Origin: an uncultured Clostridia bacterium
GTDB lineage: Bacteria; Bacillota; Clostridia; Christensenellales; CAG-138
Assembly: GCA_937913075.1 (NCBI GenBank)
Contig: CALEPU010000194.1
Coordinates: 1-11,099 of the forward strand
DNA length: 11,099 bases
Direction of reading: 5' to 3'
The translations under genes and the position numbers were made by a program. Every line of letters begins with the position of its first letter. The first letter of the stretch is position 1. Under the pieces are notes generated by a model. That model was given only the letters and a program-made list of their open reading frames with translations, was not told where the DNA came from and did not search any database. Positions 1-7,659 of the stretch are shown here, one piece after another.

Positions 1-2
1 CC

Positions 3-446
3 GATAAGATCCCCTCCGGCGCACGAGTAAAGCCCTCATCAGAAGACGTGAATGCGGTTAACATACCTCTCGTCGGCACCGTCGCCGCAGGTCAACCGAT
101 TTTTGCGTTCGATGACTATAAGGACGTTTACTCTCTGCCCAAGGCGCTCCTACGAAGCGCAGATCCCGCGGAGACTATACTGCTAACAGTTGACGGCGAA
201 AGCATGAAGGATATTGGCATGCTGACAGGCGACAGCATTATCGTTACAAGATCGTTTGACTTTGTCGACGGTGATATCGTCGTTGCAAGAGTCAACGGCG
301 ATACTGCTACTGTCAAACGCATATTCTACGAAAGCGGCGGCGTCATTCGTTTGCAGCCGGAAAACGCTGAGATGGAGCCCATCCTCTGCCCTGCTGACAC
401 TGTCGAGGTCATCGGCAAGGTGATAGGTCTTATTCGCTCATATTGA
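3..446 (+). CDS. lexA: LexA repressor, C-terminal part (5' end outside window)
   Basis: LexA represses SOS genes and cleaves itself when stimulated by RecA filaments on damaged DNA. The frame is open to the first bases, so only the last 147 residues are visible; the GTG at 48 is internal, not a start. Seen: the self-cleavage site Ala-Gly in VGTVAAGQPI (visible residues 29-30), the catalytic serine in GESM (visible residue 67) and the catalytic lysine in TATVKR (visible residue 105). The Ser-Lys spacing of 38 is right for S24/LexA peptidases. The ending RLQPEN...IGKVIGLIR is typical of LexA rather than a phage repressor. About 60 residues holding the winged-helix DNA-binding domain should lie upstream. 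It converges on the minus-strand operon, and a run of seven T follows the stop. Its promoter, where an autoregulatory SOS box would be expected, is not in the window. Confidence 0.93.
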   Translation, partial: DKIPSGARVKPSSEDVNAVNIPLVGTVAAGQPIFAFDDYKDVYSLPKALLRSADPAETILLTVDGESMKDIGMLTGDSIIVTRSFDFVDGDIVVARVNGDTATVKRIFYESGGVIRLQPENAEMEPILCPADTVEVIGKVIGLIRSY

Positions 447-461
447 TTTTTTTCGGAGTAT

Positions 462-510
462 AAAAAGAGCCTGCAAGCAATTATGATATCACATAGTACA
501 GGCTCTTTGA
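462..510. terminator. Intrinsic terminator shared by lexA and the convergent operon
   Basis: A perfect 10-bp inverted repeat, AAAGAGCCTG (464-473) and CAGGCTCTTT (499-508), lies between the two convergent stop codons. The 25-base loop can fold further, since TATG and CATA flank an ATATCA core. Read on the minus strand, the stem is followed by TTTTTA, a reasonable U-tract, so it most likely ends the miaB-to-ynbB transcript. On the + strand only three T follow, so it would be weaker for lexA. Confidence 0.75.
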
Positions 511-525
511 TCATTCTGTCGTTAT

Positions 526-1761
526 TTACATATTATCGAGTGCGTCGAGCACACGTTCGACAGCGTATCTGCCGTGTCCGTAAGTAAGCGCCCCTTGAAT
601 ATAGCCGGTATATGGTTCCCTTATCGGAGCGTCGGCGGTAAGCTCGATCGAAGCGCCCTGTATAAAGGTTCCCGCCGCCATTATGACCTCGTCAGTGTAG
701 CCCGGCATTGCCCATGGCTCAGGAACTACAAAGCTGTCCACCGGCGAGACCGACTGTATAACTCGGCAAAACTCTATAAGCTGCTGTTTATTATCAAAAC
801 GGAGTGCCTGAACGATATCGCTTCTTTCGGAGTCGGACGCGGGCATGGACTGCATTCCGCGTAATTCAAAAACCCTCGCAAATAACGCAGAGGTCTTCAA
901 TGCCTGCGCAACGGTATGCGGAGCAATGAAAAGCCCCTGATAATACGGCAAGTAACCTGCGGGATAGCAGCCTGCCTCTCTGCCTATGCCGGGAACTGTA
1001 ATGCGATTTGCAACAGCTTCTATGATATCGCGCCTGCCCGCAATATAGCCGCCGGTATGAGCTATCCCTCCGCCGGGGTTTTTAATGAGCGAGCCTGCAA
1101 TGAGGTCGGCGCCGAATGCAGTCGGCTCTTGCGTGCAGGTGAACTCGCCGTAGCAGTTGTCGACCATAATGATACTATCAGGGCTTACAGACTTGATCAG
1201 CTCAAACGCGGGCTGCATATCAATAGGCTTTAATGACTCTCTCCATGCGTATCCGCGCGAACGCTGAAAATACACGACCTTGGGAGCTATTTTAAGAGCT
1301 TTCGAAAGCCTACCCATATCAATGCTTCCCTGCTCGGTCAAATCTATCTGTTCATACTTAACACCGAACTCAGCAAGCGAGCCTGATGCTTTGCCCTGAA
1401 TGCCTATCGCCTCGAGCAGCGTATCATATGGCTGACCCGCAGCGCAGAGCAGCGTGTCTACCGGACGAAGCAGCGCCGAAAGCGCCGCAAACAAGGTGTG
1501 AGTGCCCGATGAAAGCTGCGGAACGACGAGCGCTGCTTCACTGCACATCGCCTTGGCGAATAGCCTATCGAGCGTATCTCTGCCCTCGTCGTCGTAGCCG
1601 TAGCCCGTGGTTGGATTAAAATGACGGGCGGCAATGCGCTCCGAGCGGAACGCTTCAATAATGCGCTCCTGGACGACATATTCCACCTGCTCTATACGGG
1701 TGAAAACGTCTTTAAGCTCGCTCTCGGCCAATTTAATCAACTCAGAATTATTTGTGCTCAT
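526..1761 (-). CDS. ynbB: YnbB-type PLP-dependent enzyme (methionine gamma-lyase family / 'aluminium resistance protein')
   Basis: A cytosolic fold-type I pyridoxal-phosphate enzyme of 411 residues, resembling the family named 'aluminium resistance protein' or 'methionine gamma-lyase family protein' and B. subtilis YnbB. Seen: SSGTHTLFAAL near residue 84, the phosphate-binding region expected in this fold; MVDNCYGEF near 200, with the aspartate that pairs with the PLP ring nitrogen; and AGSLIKNPGGG, where Lys227 is the probable Schiff-base lysine. The start is supported by GAGG nine bases upstream. It is the last gene of the operon, 24 bases after hfq and just before the shared terminator. 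The family's physiological substrate is unsettled: the lyase name rests on homology and aluminium resistance on old genetics, so neither should be taken as an activity. Family assignment is strong; function is uncertain. Confidence 0.88.
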   Translation of the reverse strand: MSTNNSELIKLAESELKDVFTRIEQVEYVVQERIIEAFRSERIAARHFNPTTGYGYDDEGRDTLDRLFAKAMCSEAALVVPQLSSGTHTLFAALSALLRPVDTLLCAAGQPYDTLLEAIGIQGKASGSLAEFGVKYEQIDLTEQGSIDMGRLSKALKIAPKVVYFQRSRGYAWRESLKPIDMQPAFELIKSVSPDSIIMVDNCYGEFTCTQEPTAFGADLIAGSLIKNPGGGIAHTGGYIAGRRDIIEAVANRITVPGIGREAGCYPAGYLPYYQGLFIAPHTVAQALKTSALFARVFELRGMQSMPASDSERSDIVQALRFDNKQQLIEFCRVIQSVSPVDSFVVPEPWAMPGYTDEVIMAAGTFIQGASIELTADAPIREPYTGYIQGALTYGHGRYAVERVLDALDNM

Positions 1762-1785
1762 TTAATGTTTCCTCTGCAACAGGTA

Positions 1786-2010
1786 TTATTCGCCGAGCGT
1801 GACATGCTGTGCGGCGGTTATAGTCGAGACAGCATGCTTATAGATCATCATCTGCTTGCCCTCGCATTCAACAAGCATGGAGTAATTGTCAAAGCTTTTG
1901 ACGAGTACATCCTTCAATGTGAAACCATTGATGATGTGGATGGTAACAGGCTGTTCGGCCTTGCGCACCGCGTTCAAAAAAGTATCCTGAATGTTAAGCT
2001 TCTCCGCCAT
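1786..2010 (-). CDS. hfq: RNA chaperone Hfq, variant Sm1 motif
   Basis: Hfq is a hexameric Sm-like RNA-binding protein that acts in sRNA and mRNA control. The product is 74 residues, close to other Gram-positive Hfqs, with no extended tail. Seen: IQDTFLN at the N-terminal helix (Gln8, Asp9 kept), PVTIHIINGF in Sm1, and YKHAVSTI (the Sm2 signature). GKQMMIYKHA is the clostridial form. Odd points: the segment from NG to FD is one residue longer than in E. coli or B. subtilis Hfq, and the usual glycine in it is replaced (KDVLVKSFD). His25 and Thr31 occupy positions that are usually aromatic and Lys/Gln on the distal face. The start is chosen by AAGGAG seven bases upstream; a longer open frame to 2136 has no such site and runs through miaA. 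The gene overlaps the end of miaA by 17 bases, suggesting coupled translation. Confidence 0.93.
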   Translation of the reverse strand: MAEKLNIQDTFLNAVRKAEQPVTIHIINGFTLKDVLVKSFDNYSMLVECEGKQMMIYKHAVSTITAAQHVTLGE

Positions 2011-2959
2011 TTGCCGTCTCCTTAACAAAATAATCATACATTGCGTCGTAAAGCTTGGCGGGAGTATCATACTCCAACGCATCAAACCAGCGAATACGAT
2101 CATCACGCTTGAACCATGCGATCTGCCTCTTGGCAAACCTTCGCGTCTCGCGCTTTATAGCCTCAACAGCTTCTTCGTAAGTACATTCGCCCTCAAACCA
2201 AGCTATAAGCTGCTTGTAACCTATTGCCTGCATAGAGTGGATATCGCGGCTTCCGCAGGCGTCATAGAGCCTTTTCGCCTCATCAACGAGCCCGTTTTCA
2301 AGCATTATATCTACTCTGCGGTTAATCCTTTGGTAGAGCAATGCTCTGTCCATGGTGATACCCGCCATTATTGGGCGTATGGATATTTGAGTGTTGCGAG
2401 TGTTAAGAAAGTCACCGGCCTGAGCTGTCAGGCTTGTGCCTGTCGTGAGGCAAACCTCCAATGCTCTGACGATCCTCTTTGTATCGTTAGGGTGAAGCCG
2501 CGCAGCCGCATCAGCGTCGAGCATGCGCAGCCGCTCGTACAGAGTGCCGGGAGATGCTTCTTCGTCGGCAATGAGCGCAGCTCGCAAAAGCTCATTGGGC
2601 TTAACAGCAGTGAAATTAAGCGGATACACGAGCGAGTTAACATACAGCCCGGTTCCTCCGGCAACGATCGGCACGCGTCCCCGGCGGATTATTTCTTCAA
2701 TACATTTAAGAGCATCGGCGGAAAATCTCGCTGCATTGTAATCGTCACAGGTATAATCCACAATGTCGATAAAATGATGCGGAACGCCCTTCATCTCCTC
2801 TGAGTCGGGCTTTGCCGAGCCCTTATCAAGCCCTCGATAAATTTGTATTGCATCGGCTGATATGACCTCGCCCCCTACTTTAAGCGCAATATCCACGGCA
2901 GCGGCAGTCTTGCCGGTCGCAGTGGCTCCGACTATGAAAAAAACGGTGGGTTTTGCCAT
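1994..2959 (-). CDS. miaA: tRNA dimethylallyltransferase MiaA
   Basis: MiaA transfers the dimethylallyl group of DMAPP to N6 of A37 in tRNAs reading UNN codons, giving i6A37, the substrate of MiaB encoded at the head of this operon. The product is 321 residues, normal for the family. Seen: a P-loop GATATGKT at residues 11-18 (the usual form is GPTASGKT, so the second residue is Ala rather than Pro); SADAIQIYRGLDKGSAKP at 34-51, corresponding to the family's DSxQxYxxxDxGTAKP motif; PHHFID at 60-65; GGTGLY at 101-106; and KRQIAWFKRD near the C-terminus. The start ATG shares one base with the mutL stop (TGATG), and GAGG lies eight bases upstream inside mutL. The end overlaps hfq by 17 bases. Both arrangements point to translational coupling. 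Confidence 0.97.
   Translation of the reverse strand: MAKPTVFFIVGATATGKTAAAVDIALKVGGEVISADAIQIYRGLDKGSAKPDSEEMKGVPHHFIDIVDYTCDDYNAARFSADALKCIEEIIRRGRVPIVAGGTGLYVNSLVYPLNFTAVKPNELLRAALIADEEASPGTLYERLRMLDADAAARLHPNDTKRIVRALEVCLTTGTSLTAQAGDFLNTRNTQISIRPIMAGITMDRALLYQRINRRVDIMLENGLVDEAKRLYDACGSRDIHSMQAIGYKQLIAWFEGECTYEEAVEAIKRETRRFAKRQIAWFKRDDRIRWFDALEYDTPAKLYDAMYDYFVKETANGGEA
2018..2023 (-). promoter_or_regulatory. Ribosome-binding site that sets the hfq start
   Basis: On the minus strand AAGGAG is followed by a seven-base spacer and the ATG at 2010. It lies inside the 3' end of miaA. This supports the 74-residue Hfq over the longer in-frame reading that would begin at 2136. Confidence 0.8.
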
Positions 2960-4932
2960 CAGACTATCCTCTTAAAGCTCTTTTCAAGCTCTCGCTTTGT
3001 AACGCAGAGCATCACCGGCCGCCCGTGCGGGCAGGTACGTGGCGAGCCCTCAGCGGCGTAAAAGCTTAAAAGCTCGGCGATTTGAGCGTTATCGAGCTGT
3101 TGACCTGCCTTTATAGCATGCTTGCAGCTTGCCTGAATGAGCGAAGACCTCACCATATCGAGCTCCGAAACGCTGCCCTGCTTCTCCAAAATTGCGATCA
3201 TATCGCGGATAAGCCTTTCAGCGGAGCTCGTCTTTACTCCAAAGGGTATTGACTGCACGCTTACAGAGGTCGAACCGAACTCCTCGATATCAAAGCCGAG
3301 CTCGGAAAACCTTTCTATATTGCACATCAGAAGCTCAAACTCCGGCGGAGTAAGGCTTATGATCTGCTTTGTAAGCAGGAGTTGAGAGTGAAACCTAAGC
3401 TCGTTCTTGATGAGCCTTTCATACAGTATGCGCTCGTGTGCGGCGTGCTGATCTATATAGAACACGGCTTCACCCTGCTCTACTATGATATAGGTATCGA
3501 ATGCCACACCGATTATCCTGTAAGGGCTGACGTCAAAAGTAATCGGCTCAGATCTTAACAGCTCCCTATCGTCCGCATGGCGAAAATCGAATGTCATCAC
3601 GTCTGCGGCAGATGTAACCGCTGCGCCGGCAATACCGCTGTCGTTGAGCATCACGTTTTGTGACGGCGCAGGAGAAATATTTACATCCATCGGCTTGCGC
3701 GAAGCGGCTTCATGCTCCGATTCACTCTCAACATAGCTCTTCTGCTTTTCGATATGAAAGAGCGAATAGAGGTCTTCCATCGAGGGTCGATCTGCCTTTT
3801 CGTTCTTTATACTGAGGCTGTTCTCAGCGGGATCAGGCAAGCTGTTGTAAGCTGAAACATCAGCGGGAGCAGGAGCATCTGTTTCCGGATGAAACGCTGC
3901 TTTATCCGTATGAAATTCATCGTCATTCGAAGGACGCCCCTTATATGCAAGCGCTTCATGCAGAGCGGCGGAGACTGCTGCGCCGATCCTTTCTTCATCC
4001 CTGAATTTTACTGTCAGCTTATTGGGATGAACATTGACGTCCACCTCTCGCGGAGAAAGCTTGACATTCAGCACGAAGAATGGGAACCTGCCCACCATAA
4101 GCCTTGTATTGTAAGCTCTCTGCGCCGCATAGGATATCTGCTGGTTTTTGATGTAACGGCCATTAACGAATACTGACTGCTGAACCCTTGTACTGCGGGA
4201 AAGAAATTCGTCACCGCAATAGCCTTCTATCAGCACGTAACCGTCGTCATAGCGGACAGGCATTATATGCTCAGCAGCATCTGCGCCGTAAACGCAAATT
4301 ATCGCATTCATGAGTGAGCCGTCGCCATGACTGTGATACACGGGCTTGCCATTGCTGATAAAGCGGAAAGAGGTATCGGTGCTGGCAAGTATCAGGCGGG
4401 AAATATAATCACCGACCGCACCGGCCTCGCCTCTCGCGGATTTTAAGAATTTGAGCCTTGCCGGCACGTTGTAAAAGAGTTCGCTGACCTCAATGGCAGT
4501 CCCGGGAGGACAGCCGCAGGGCGTACATTCCCCTGCCGCACCTCCGTCGAGCCGAAGCATTGTGCCGAACTCGGCGTCCTCCGTCCTCGTCCGAAGCTCC
4601 ACATGGGATACAGCCGCTATCGACGCAAGCGCCTCACCTCGAAAGCCGAGGGTCTCAATACCGTCAAGCCCTTCTGCCGAAACGAGCTTGCTCGTCGCGT
4701 GTCGCAGAAAAGCTAAGGCAACGTCCTCAGCAGGTATGCCGCAGCCGTTATCGCTGACCCTAATATAGTCAATACCGCCCTCGCGAATTTCAACAGTAAC
4801 CGCAGTAGAACCCGCGTCAAGGCTGTTTTCTACAAGCTCCTTTACAACGGAAGCCGGTCTCTCGGCGACCTCGCCCGCGGCTATTTTGTTCGCCACGGAG
4901 GGGTCCAAAATGTTTATCCTTCTAACTATCAT
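2959..4932 (-). CDS. mutL: DNA mismatch repair protein MutL (endonuclease type)
   Basis: MutL links mismatch recognition by MutS to strand incision. The product is 657 residues. The N-terminal GHL ATPase domain (about 1-330) shows KELVENSLDAG at 31-41 with catalytic Glu32 and Mg-binding Asn36, then DNGCGI and GFRGEALASI. A low-conservation linker spans roughly 340-460. The C-terminal dimerisation domain keeps the endonuclease metal site: DQHAAHE at 494-500 and a second Glu at 505, SCKHAIKAG at 602-610 and CPHGRP at 634-639. This marks it as the nicking type found in bacteria lacking MutH. The segment expected to bind the beta clamp reads QLLLTK (517-522), where Gln-x-hydrophobic-x-Pro-like motifs are usual. 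The start overlaps the mutS stop by four bases (ATGA), with GAGGG upstream. Confidence 0.98.
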   Translation of the reverse strand: MIVRRINILDPSVANKIAAGEVAERPASVVKELVENSLDAGSTAVTVEIREGGIDYIRVSDNGCGIPAEDVALAFLRHATSKLVSAEGLDGIETLGFRGEALASIAAVSHVELRTRTEDAEFGTMLRLDGGAAGECTPCGCPPGTAIEVSELFYNVPARLKFLKSARGEAGAVGDYISRLILASTDTSFRFISNGKPVYHSHGDGSLMNAIICVYGADAAEHIMPVRYDDGYVLIEGYCGDEFLSRSTRVQQSVFVNGRYIKNQQISYAAQRAYNTRLMVGRFPFFVLNVKLSPREVDVNVHPNKLTVKFRDEERIGAAVSAALHEALAYKGRPSNDDEFHTDKAAFHPETDAPAPADVSAYNSLPDPAENSLSIKNEKADRPSMEDLYSLFHIEKQKSYVESESEHEAASRKPMDVNISPAPSQNVMLNDSGIAGAAVTSAADVMTFDFRHADDRELLRSEPITFDVSPYRIIGVAFDTYIIVEQGEAVFYIDQHAAHERILYERLIKNELRFHSQLLLTKQIISLTPPEFELLMCNIERFSELGFDIEEFGSTSVSVQSIPFGVKTSSAERLIRDMIAILEKQGSVSELDMVRSSLIQASCKHAIKAGQQLDNAQIAELLSFYAAEGSPRTCPHGRPVMLCVTKRELEKSFKRIV

Positions 4933-7649
4933 AGCTTTGCCCTCGTGCTGAGCTCATAGAGCCGCGCAAGCGCCTCCATGGGCGTCATCCTGTCAACGTC
5001 GAGTGATTTAAGTTCCTCAATAATATCGCCCTTCATCTCCGCGCCAAGTAAATTTACCTGTACGGGATCGAAGCTCTTAACCCTGTCAGCAGCCTTATTG
5101 ATATCGGAATCCTCGAGCTGATGAAGTATATCCTTCGAACGCTCGATAAGATCGGCTGGCAGACCAGCAAGCCTTGCTACCTGTATGCCAAAGCTCTTGT
5201 CGGCGCCGCCGCGCATTATACGGCGAAGGAATATGATATCATCGCCGTGCTCCTTAACGGTGACGCGGTAGTTTTTGACGCCGTCGAGCTTGCCTTCAAG
5301 CTCGGTAAGCTCGTGATAATGCGTCGCAAACAGGGTCTTAGCGCCGCACTTTTTCTTGTCGGCAATGTATTCGAGGACAGCCCACGCTATACTGAGCCCA
5401 TCAAATGTGCTCGTACCCCTGCCTATTTCGTCGATTATAAGCAGGCTCTTTGAGGTGGCATTGTTGAGGATGTTAGCCATCTCGCTCATCTCAACCATAA
5501 AGGTGCTCTGCCCCGTAGAAAGGCTGTCGGATGCGCCGACCCTGGTAAATATTCTGTCGACGATGCAGATATTAGCCTGCGCAGCCGGAACGAATGATCC
5601 GATATGCGCCATTAGTACAATGAGAGCAGCCTGCCGCATGAATGTGCTCTTGCCCGCCATATTAGGTCCGGTCAGTATTATGACGCGGTCATTGCCGTCA
5701 TTAAGCTCGGCAGAATTGGGAATAAATGCGTCCTTAACGCTGCGCTCGACAACGGGATGGCGACCGTCGACGATACTGATTTTGCCGCTCTTGTTTATCT
5801 TAGGCCGGCAATACCCATTATCTGCGGCGACGGAAGCAAGCGAGCAACAGCAATCGAGCCTTGCGATAAGCTCAGCATTGGTTTTGAGCCTTTCGATACA
5901 ATCGGCAAGCACACCGCGAAGCTGACAAAACAGCTCATATTCAAGACCAATGCATCGCTCCTGCGCGCCTATTATCCTTTCCTCAAGCTGTTTAAGCTCA
6001 GGCGTTATATATCGCTCGGCGTTGGCAAGGGTCTGCTTGCGCTGATACTCCAACGGTACAAGCGATTTATATGAGTTTGTAACTTCGATATAATAGCCGA
6101 ATACCCTGTTATAGCCTATTTTAAGGTTTTTGATACCTGTACGCTCCTTTTCGGCGGCCTCAAGCTTTGCTATTGCGCTCTTGCCGCCGTGCGATAGCGC
6201 GCGCAGCTCGTCTACCTCGGCATTATAGCCCTCGCGGATTATATCACCGTCCTTGACGGAAACGGGCGGCTCGTCCACAATGGCGCTTTCCAGCAATAAC
6301 CTTATATCCTCCATGGGATCGAGCCTTGCCATAATATCCTCGATAAACCCTGCATCATCGGCATCATGATCGGCGCAGTCATCAACAAAGCCCATCTCGG
6401 GCGAAAGCAGGCTGATACCGTCGCGTTCAGTCGGCTTCTGCTGCCTTGCGGCAGGTCGTTTGGACTTTGAATCTACAAGCCCGGAGAGCACAGCTATAAC
6501 GCCGGGAAGCCTTAAAAGCGTACGGCGCATTGCAACGCAGTCCCTCGCGTTGACTGTCCCATAGGCGATGCGGCTGCAAAGCCTTTCGATGTCGTAAATA
6601 TCCGAAAGCGCCTCGCACAGTGCGCCGCGTTCCTTACCGTTTTTATAAAGCAGGGAAACCGCGTCCAGCCTCATATTGATGGCTTCTGCGGATTGAAGCG
6701 GCTGATCTATCCATGAGTGAAGCATTCTGCCGCCCATTGCGGTCTTAGTCTTATCTATAACTCCCAAAAGCGTATTGCGCTTATTGCCATCGTAGCGAAG
6801 AGGAGCCGTAAGCTCGAGATTTCGTCTTGTGGAAGAATCGAGCCCCATATAATCACGCGTAAGAACAGGAGTAAGCTTTTTGATATGCTGCAATGTATTC
6901 TTCTGTGTATCAAGCAGATAGCGCATCAGAGCGCCGCAGGCGGCAACAGCGGGCGAATGATCGTTGACTCCAAAGCCTGCAAGGGTGTTGACCTTAAAAT
7001 GCTCTGTCAGCAGCTTTTGACCGCGTTCAACGTCAAAAAACCGTTGCTCCTTCTTTTCGGTATAATAATGAGAAGCAACCCATTTTGAGAGGAATTCCTT
7101 GGCAAAAAAAGCCTCGTTTGCGATTATCTCTCTCGGTTCGACACGAGTAAGCTGATCCATCAGCTCATTCTGCGTGCGGCTGCCGTAGATATCTATTATG
7201 TAAAAGTCGCCGGTCGAAACATCGCAATACGCGAACTCCGCAGCGCTGTTTGTGCAGTATATCGAGCAGATGTAATTGTTCTTCCTGTCGGGAAGCATCT
7301 GCTCCTCAATGACGGTACCGGGGGTTATCACTCGAATAACGTCTCTTTCAACAAGACCTTTGGCAAGAGCGGGGTCCTCCAACTGCTCACAAATAGCAAC
7401 CTTGTAGCCCCTGTCTATAAGCTTGTTGATATAGCCGTTAACGGAATGATACGGCACGCCGCACATCGGCGCTCGCTCGGGAAGCCCGCAATCCCTCGCA
7501 GTCAAAACGATTTCAAGCTCACGGGAAGCGGTAAGCGCGTCCTCAAAGAACATTTCATAAAAATCACCCAAGCGGAAGAAAAGTAAGCAATCGCTGTACT
7601 TCTGCTTCAACTCCAGATATTGCTGCATCATCGGTGTCAACGAAGCCAT
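4929..7649 (-). CDS. mutS: DNA mismatch repair protein MutS
   Basis: MutS binds mismatches and small loops and recruits MutL in an ATP-dependent way. The product is 906 residues, longer than the common 850-870. Seen: the mismatch-reading Phe-x-Glu motif in GDFYEMF (Phe30, Glu32), the P-loop GPNMAGKST at 661-669, Walker B LLIIDEIGRGTS at 736-747 with Asp740 and Glu741, and FATHYHEL downstream (the H-loop). The C-terminus ends with a short helical segment, MTPMEALARLYEL. The extra length lies mainly at residues 394-434, in the core/lever region before LDP(M)ED, as a polar and acidic insertion. AAGGAA six bases upstream supports the start, and the miaB stop codon overlaps this site. It is second in the operon, 10 bases after miaB, and overlaps mutL by four bases. 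Confidence 0.98.
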   Translation of the reverse strand: MASLTPMMQQYLELKQKYSDCLLFFRLGDFYEMFFEDALTASRELEIVLTARDCGLPERAPMCGVPYHSVNGYINKLIDRGYKVAICEQLEDPALAKGLVERDVIRVITPGTVIEEQMLPDRKNNYICSIYCTNSAAEFAYCDVSTGDFYIIDIYGSRTQNELMDQLTRVEPREIIANEAFFAKEFLSKWVASHYYTEKKEQRFFDVERGQKLLTEHFKVNTLAGFGVNDHSPAVAACGALMRYLLDTQKNTLQHIKKLTPVLTRDYMGLDSSTRRNLELTAPLRYDGNKRNTLLGVIDKTKTAMGGRMLHSWIDQPLQSAEAINMRLDAVSLLYKNGKERGALCEALSDIYDIERLCSRIAYGTVNARDCVAMRRTLLRLPGVIAVLSGLVDSKSKRPAARQQKPTERDGISLLSPEMGFVDDCADHDADDAGFIEDIMARLDPMEDIRLLLESAIVDEPPVSVKDGDIIREGYNAEVDELRALSHGGKSAIAKLEAAEKERTGIKNLKIGYNRVFGYYIEVTNSYKSLVPLEYQRKQTLANAERYITPELKQLEERIIGAQERCIGLEYELFCQLRGVLADCIERLKTNAELIARLDCCCSLASVAADNGYCRPKINKSGKISIVDGRHPVVERSVKDAFIPNSAELNDGNDRVIILTGPNMAGKSTFMRQAALIVLMAHIGSFVPAAQANICIVDRIFTRVGASDSLSTGQSTFMVEMSEMANILNNATSKSLLIIDEIGRGTSTFDGLSIAWAVLEYIADKKKCGAKTLFATHYHELTELEGKLDGVKNYRVTVKEHGDDIIFLRRIMRGGADKSFGIQVARLAGLPADLIERSKDILHQLEDSDINKAADRVKSFDPVQVNLLGAEMKGDIIEELKSLDVDRMTPMEALARLYELSTRAKL

Positions 7650-7659
7650 ATATTTTTCC

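Noticed and set aside
48..50. GTG as the start of a complete 132-residue gene
   Set aside because: The frame is open back to the window start, and LexA needs an N-terminal DNA-binding domain that is missing here, so the gene is truncated by the window.
546..559. SOS-box-like sequence CGAGCACACGTTCG
   Set aside because: It differs by one base from the Gram-positive LexA consensus (CGAAC-N4-GTTCG), lies inside the 3' coding end of the ynbB-type gene and has no promoter nearby; chance is the simpler explanation.
2011..2136. N-terminal extension of Hfq to a 116-residue protein
   Set aside because: The extra 42 residues are out-of-frame translation of the miaA end with no ribosome-binding site; AAGGAG marks the start at 2010.
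1991..2803. 270-codon open frame on the + strand
   Set aside because: It lies antisense to miaA, which has full family motifs; the translation resembles no protein family and has no ribosome-binding site.
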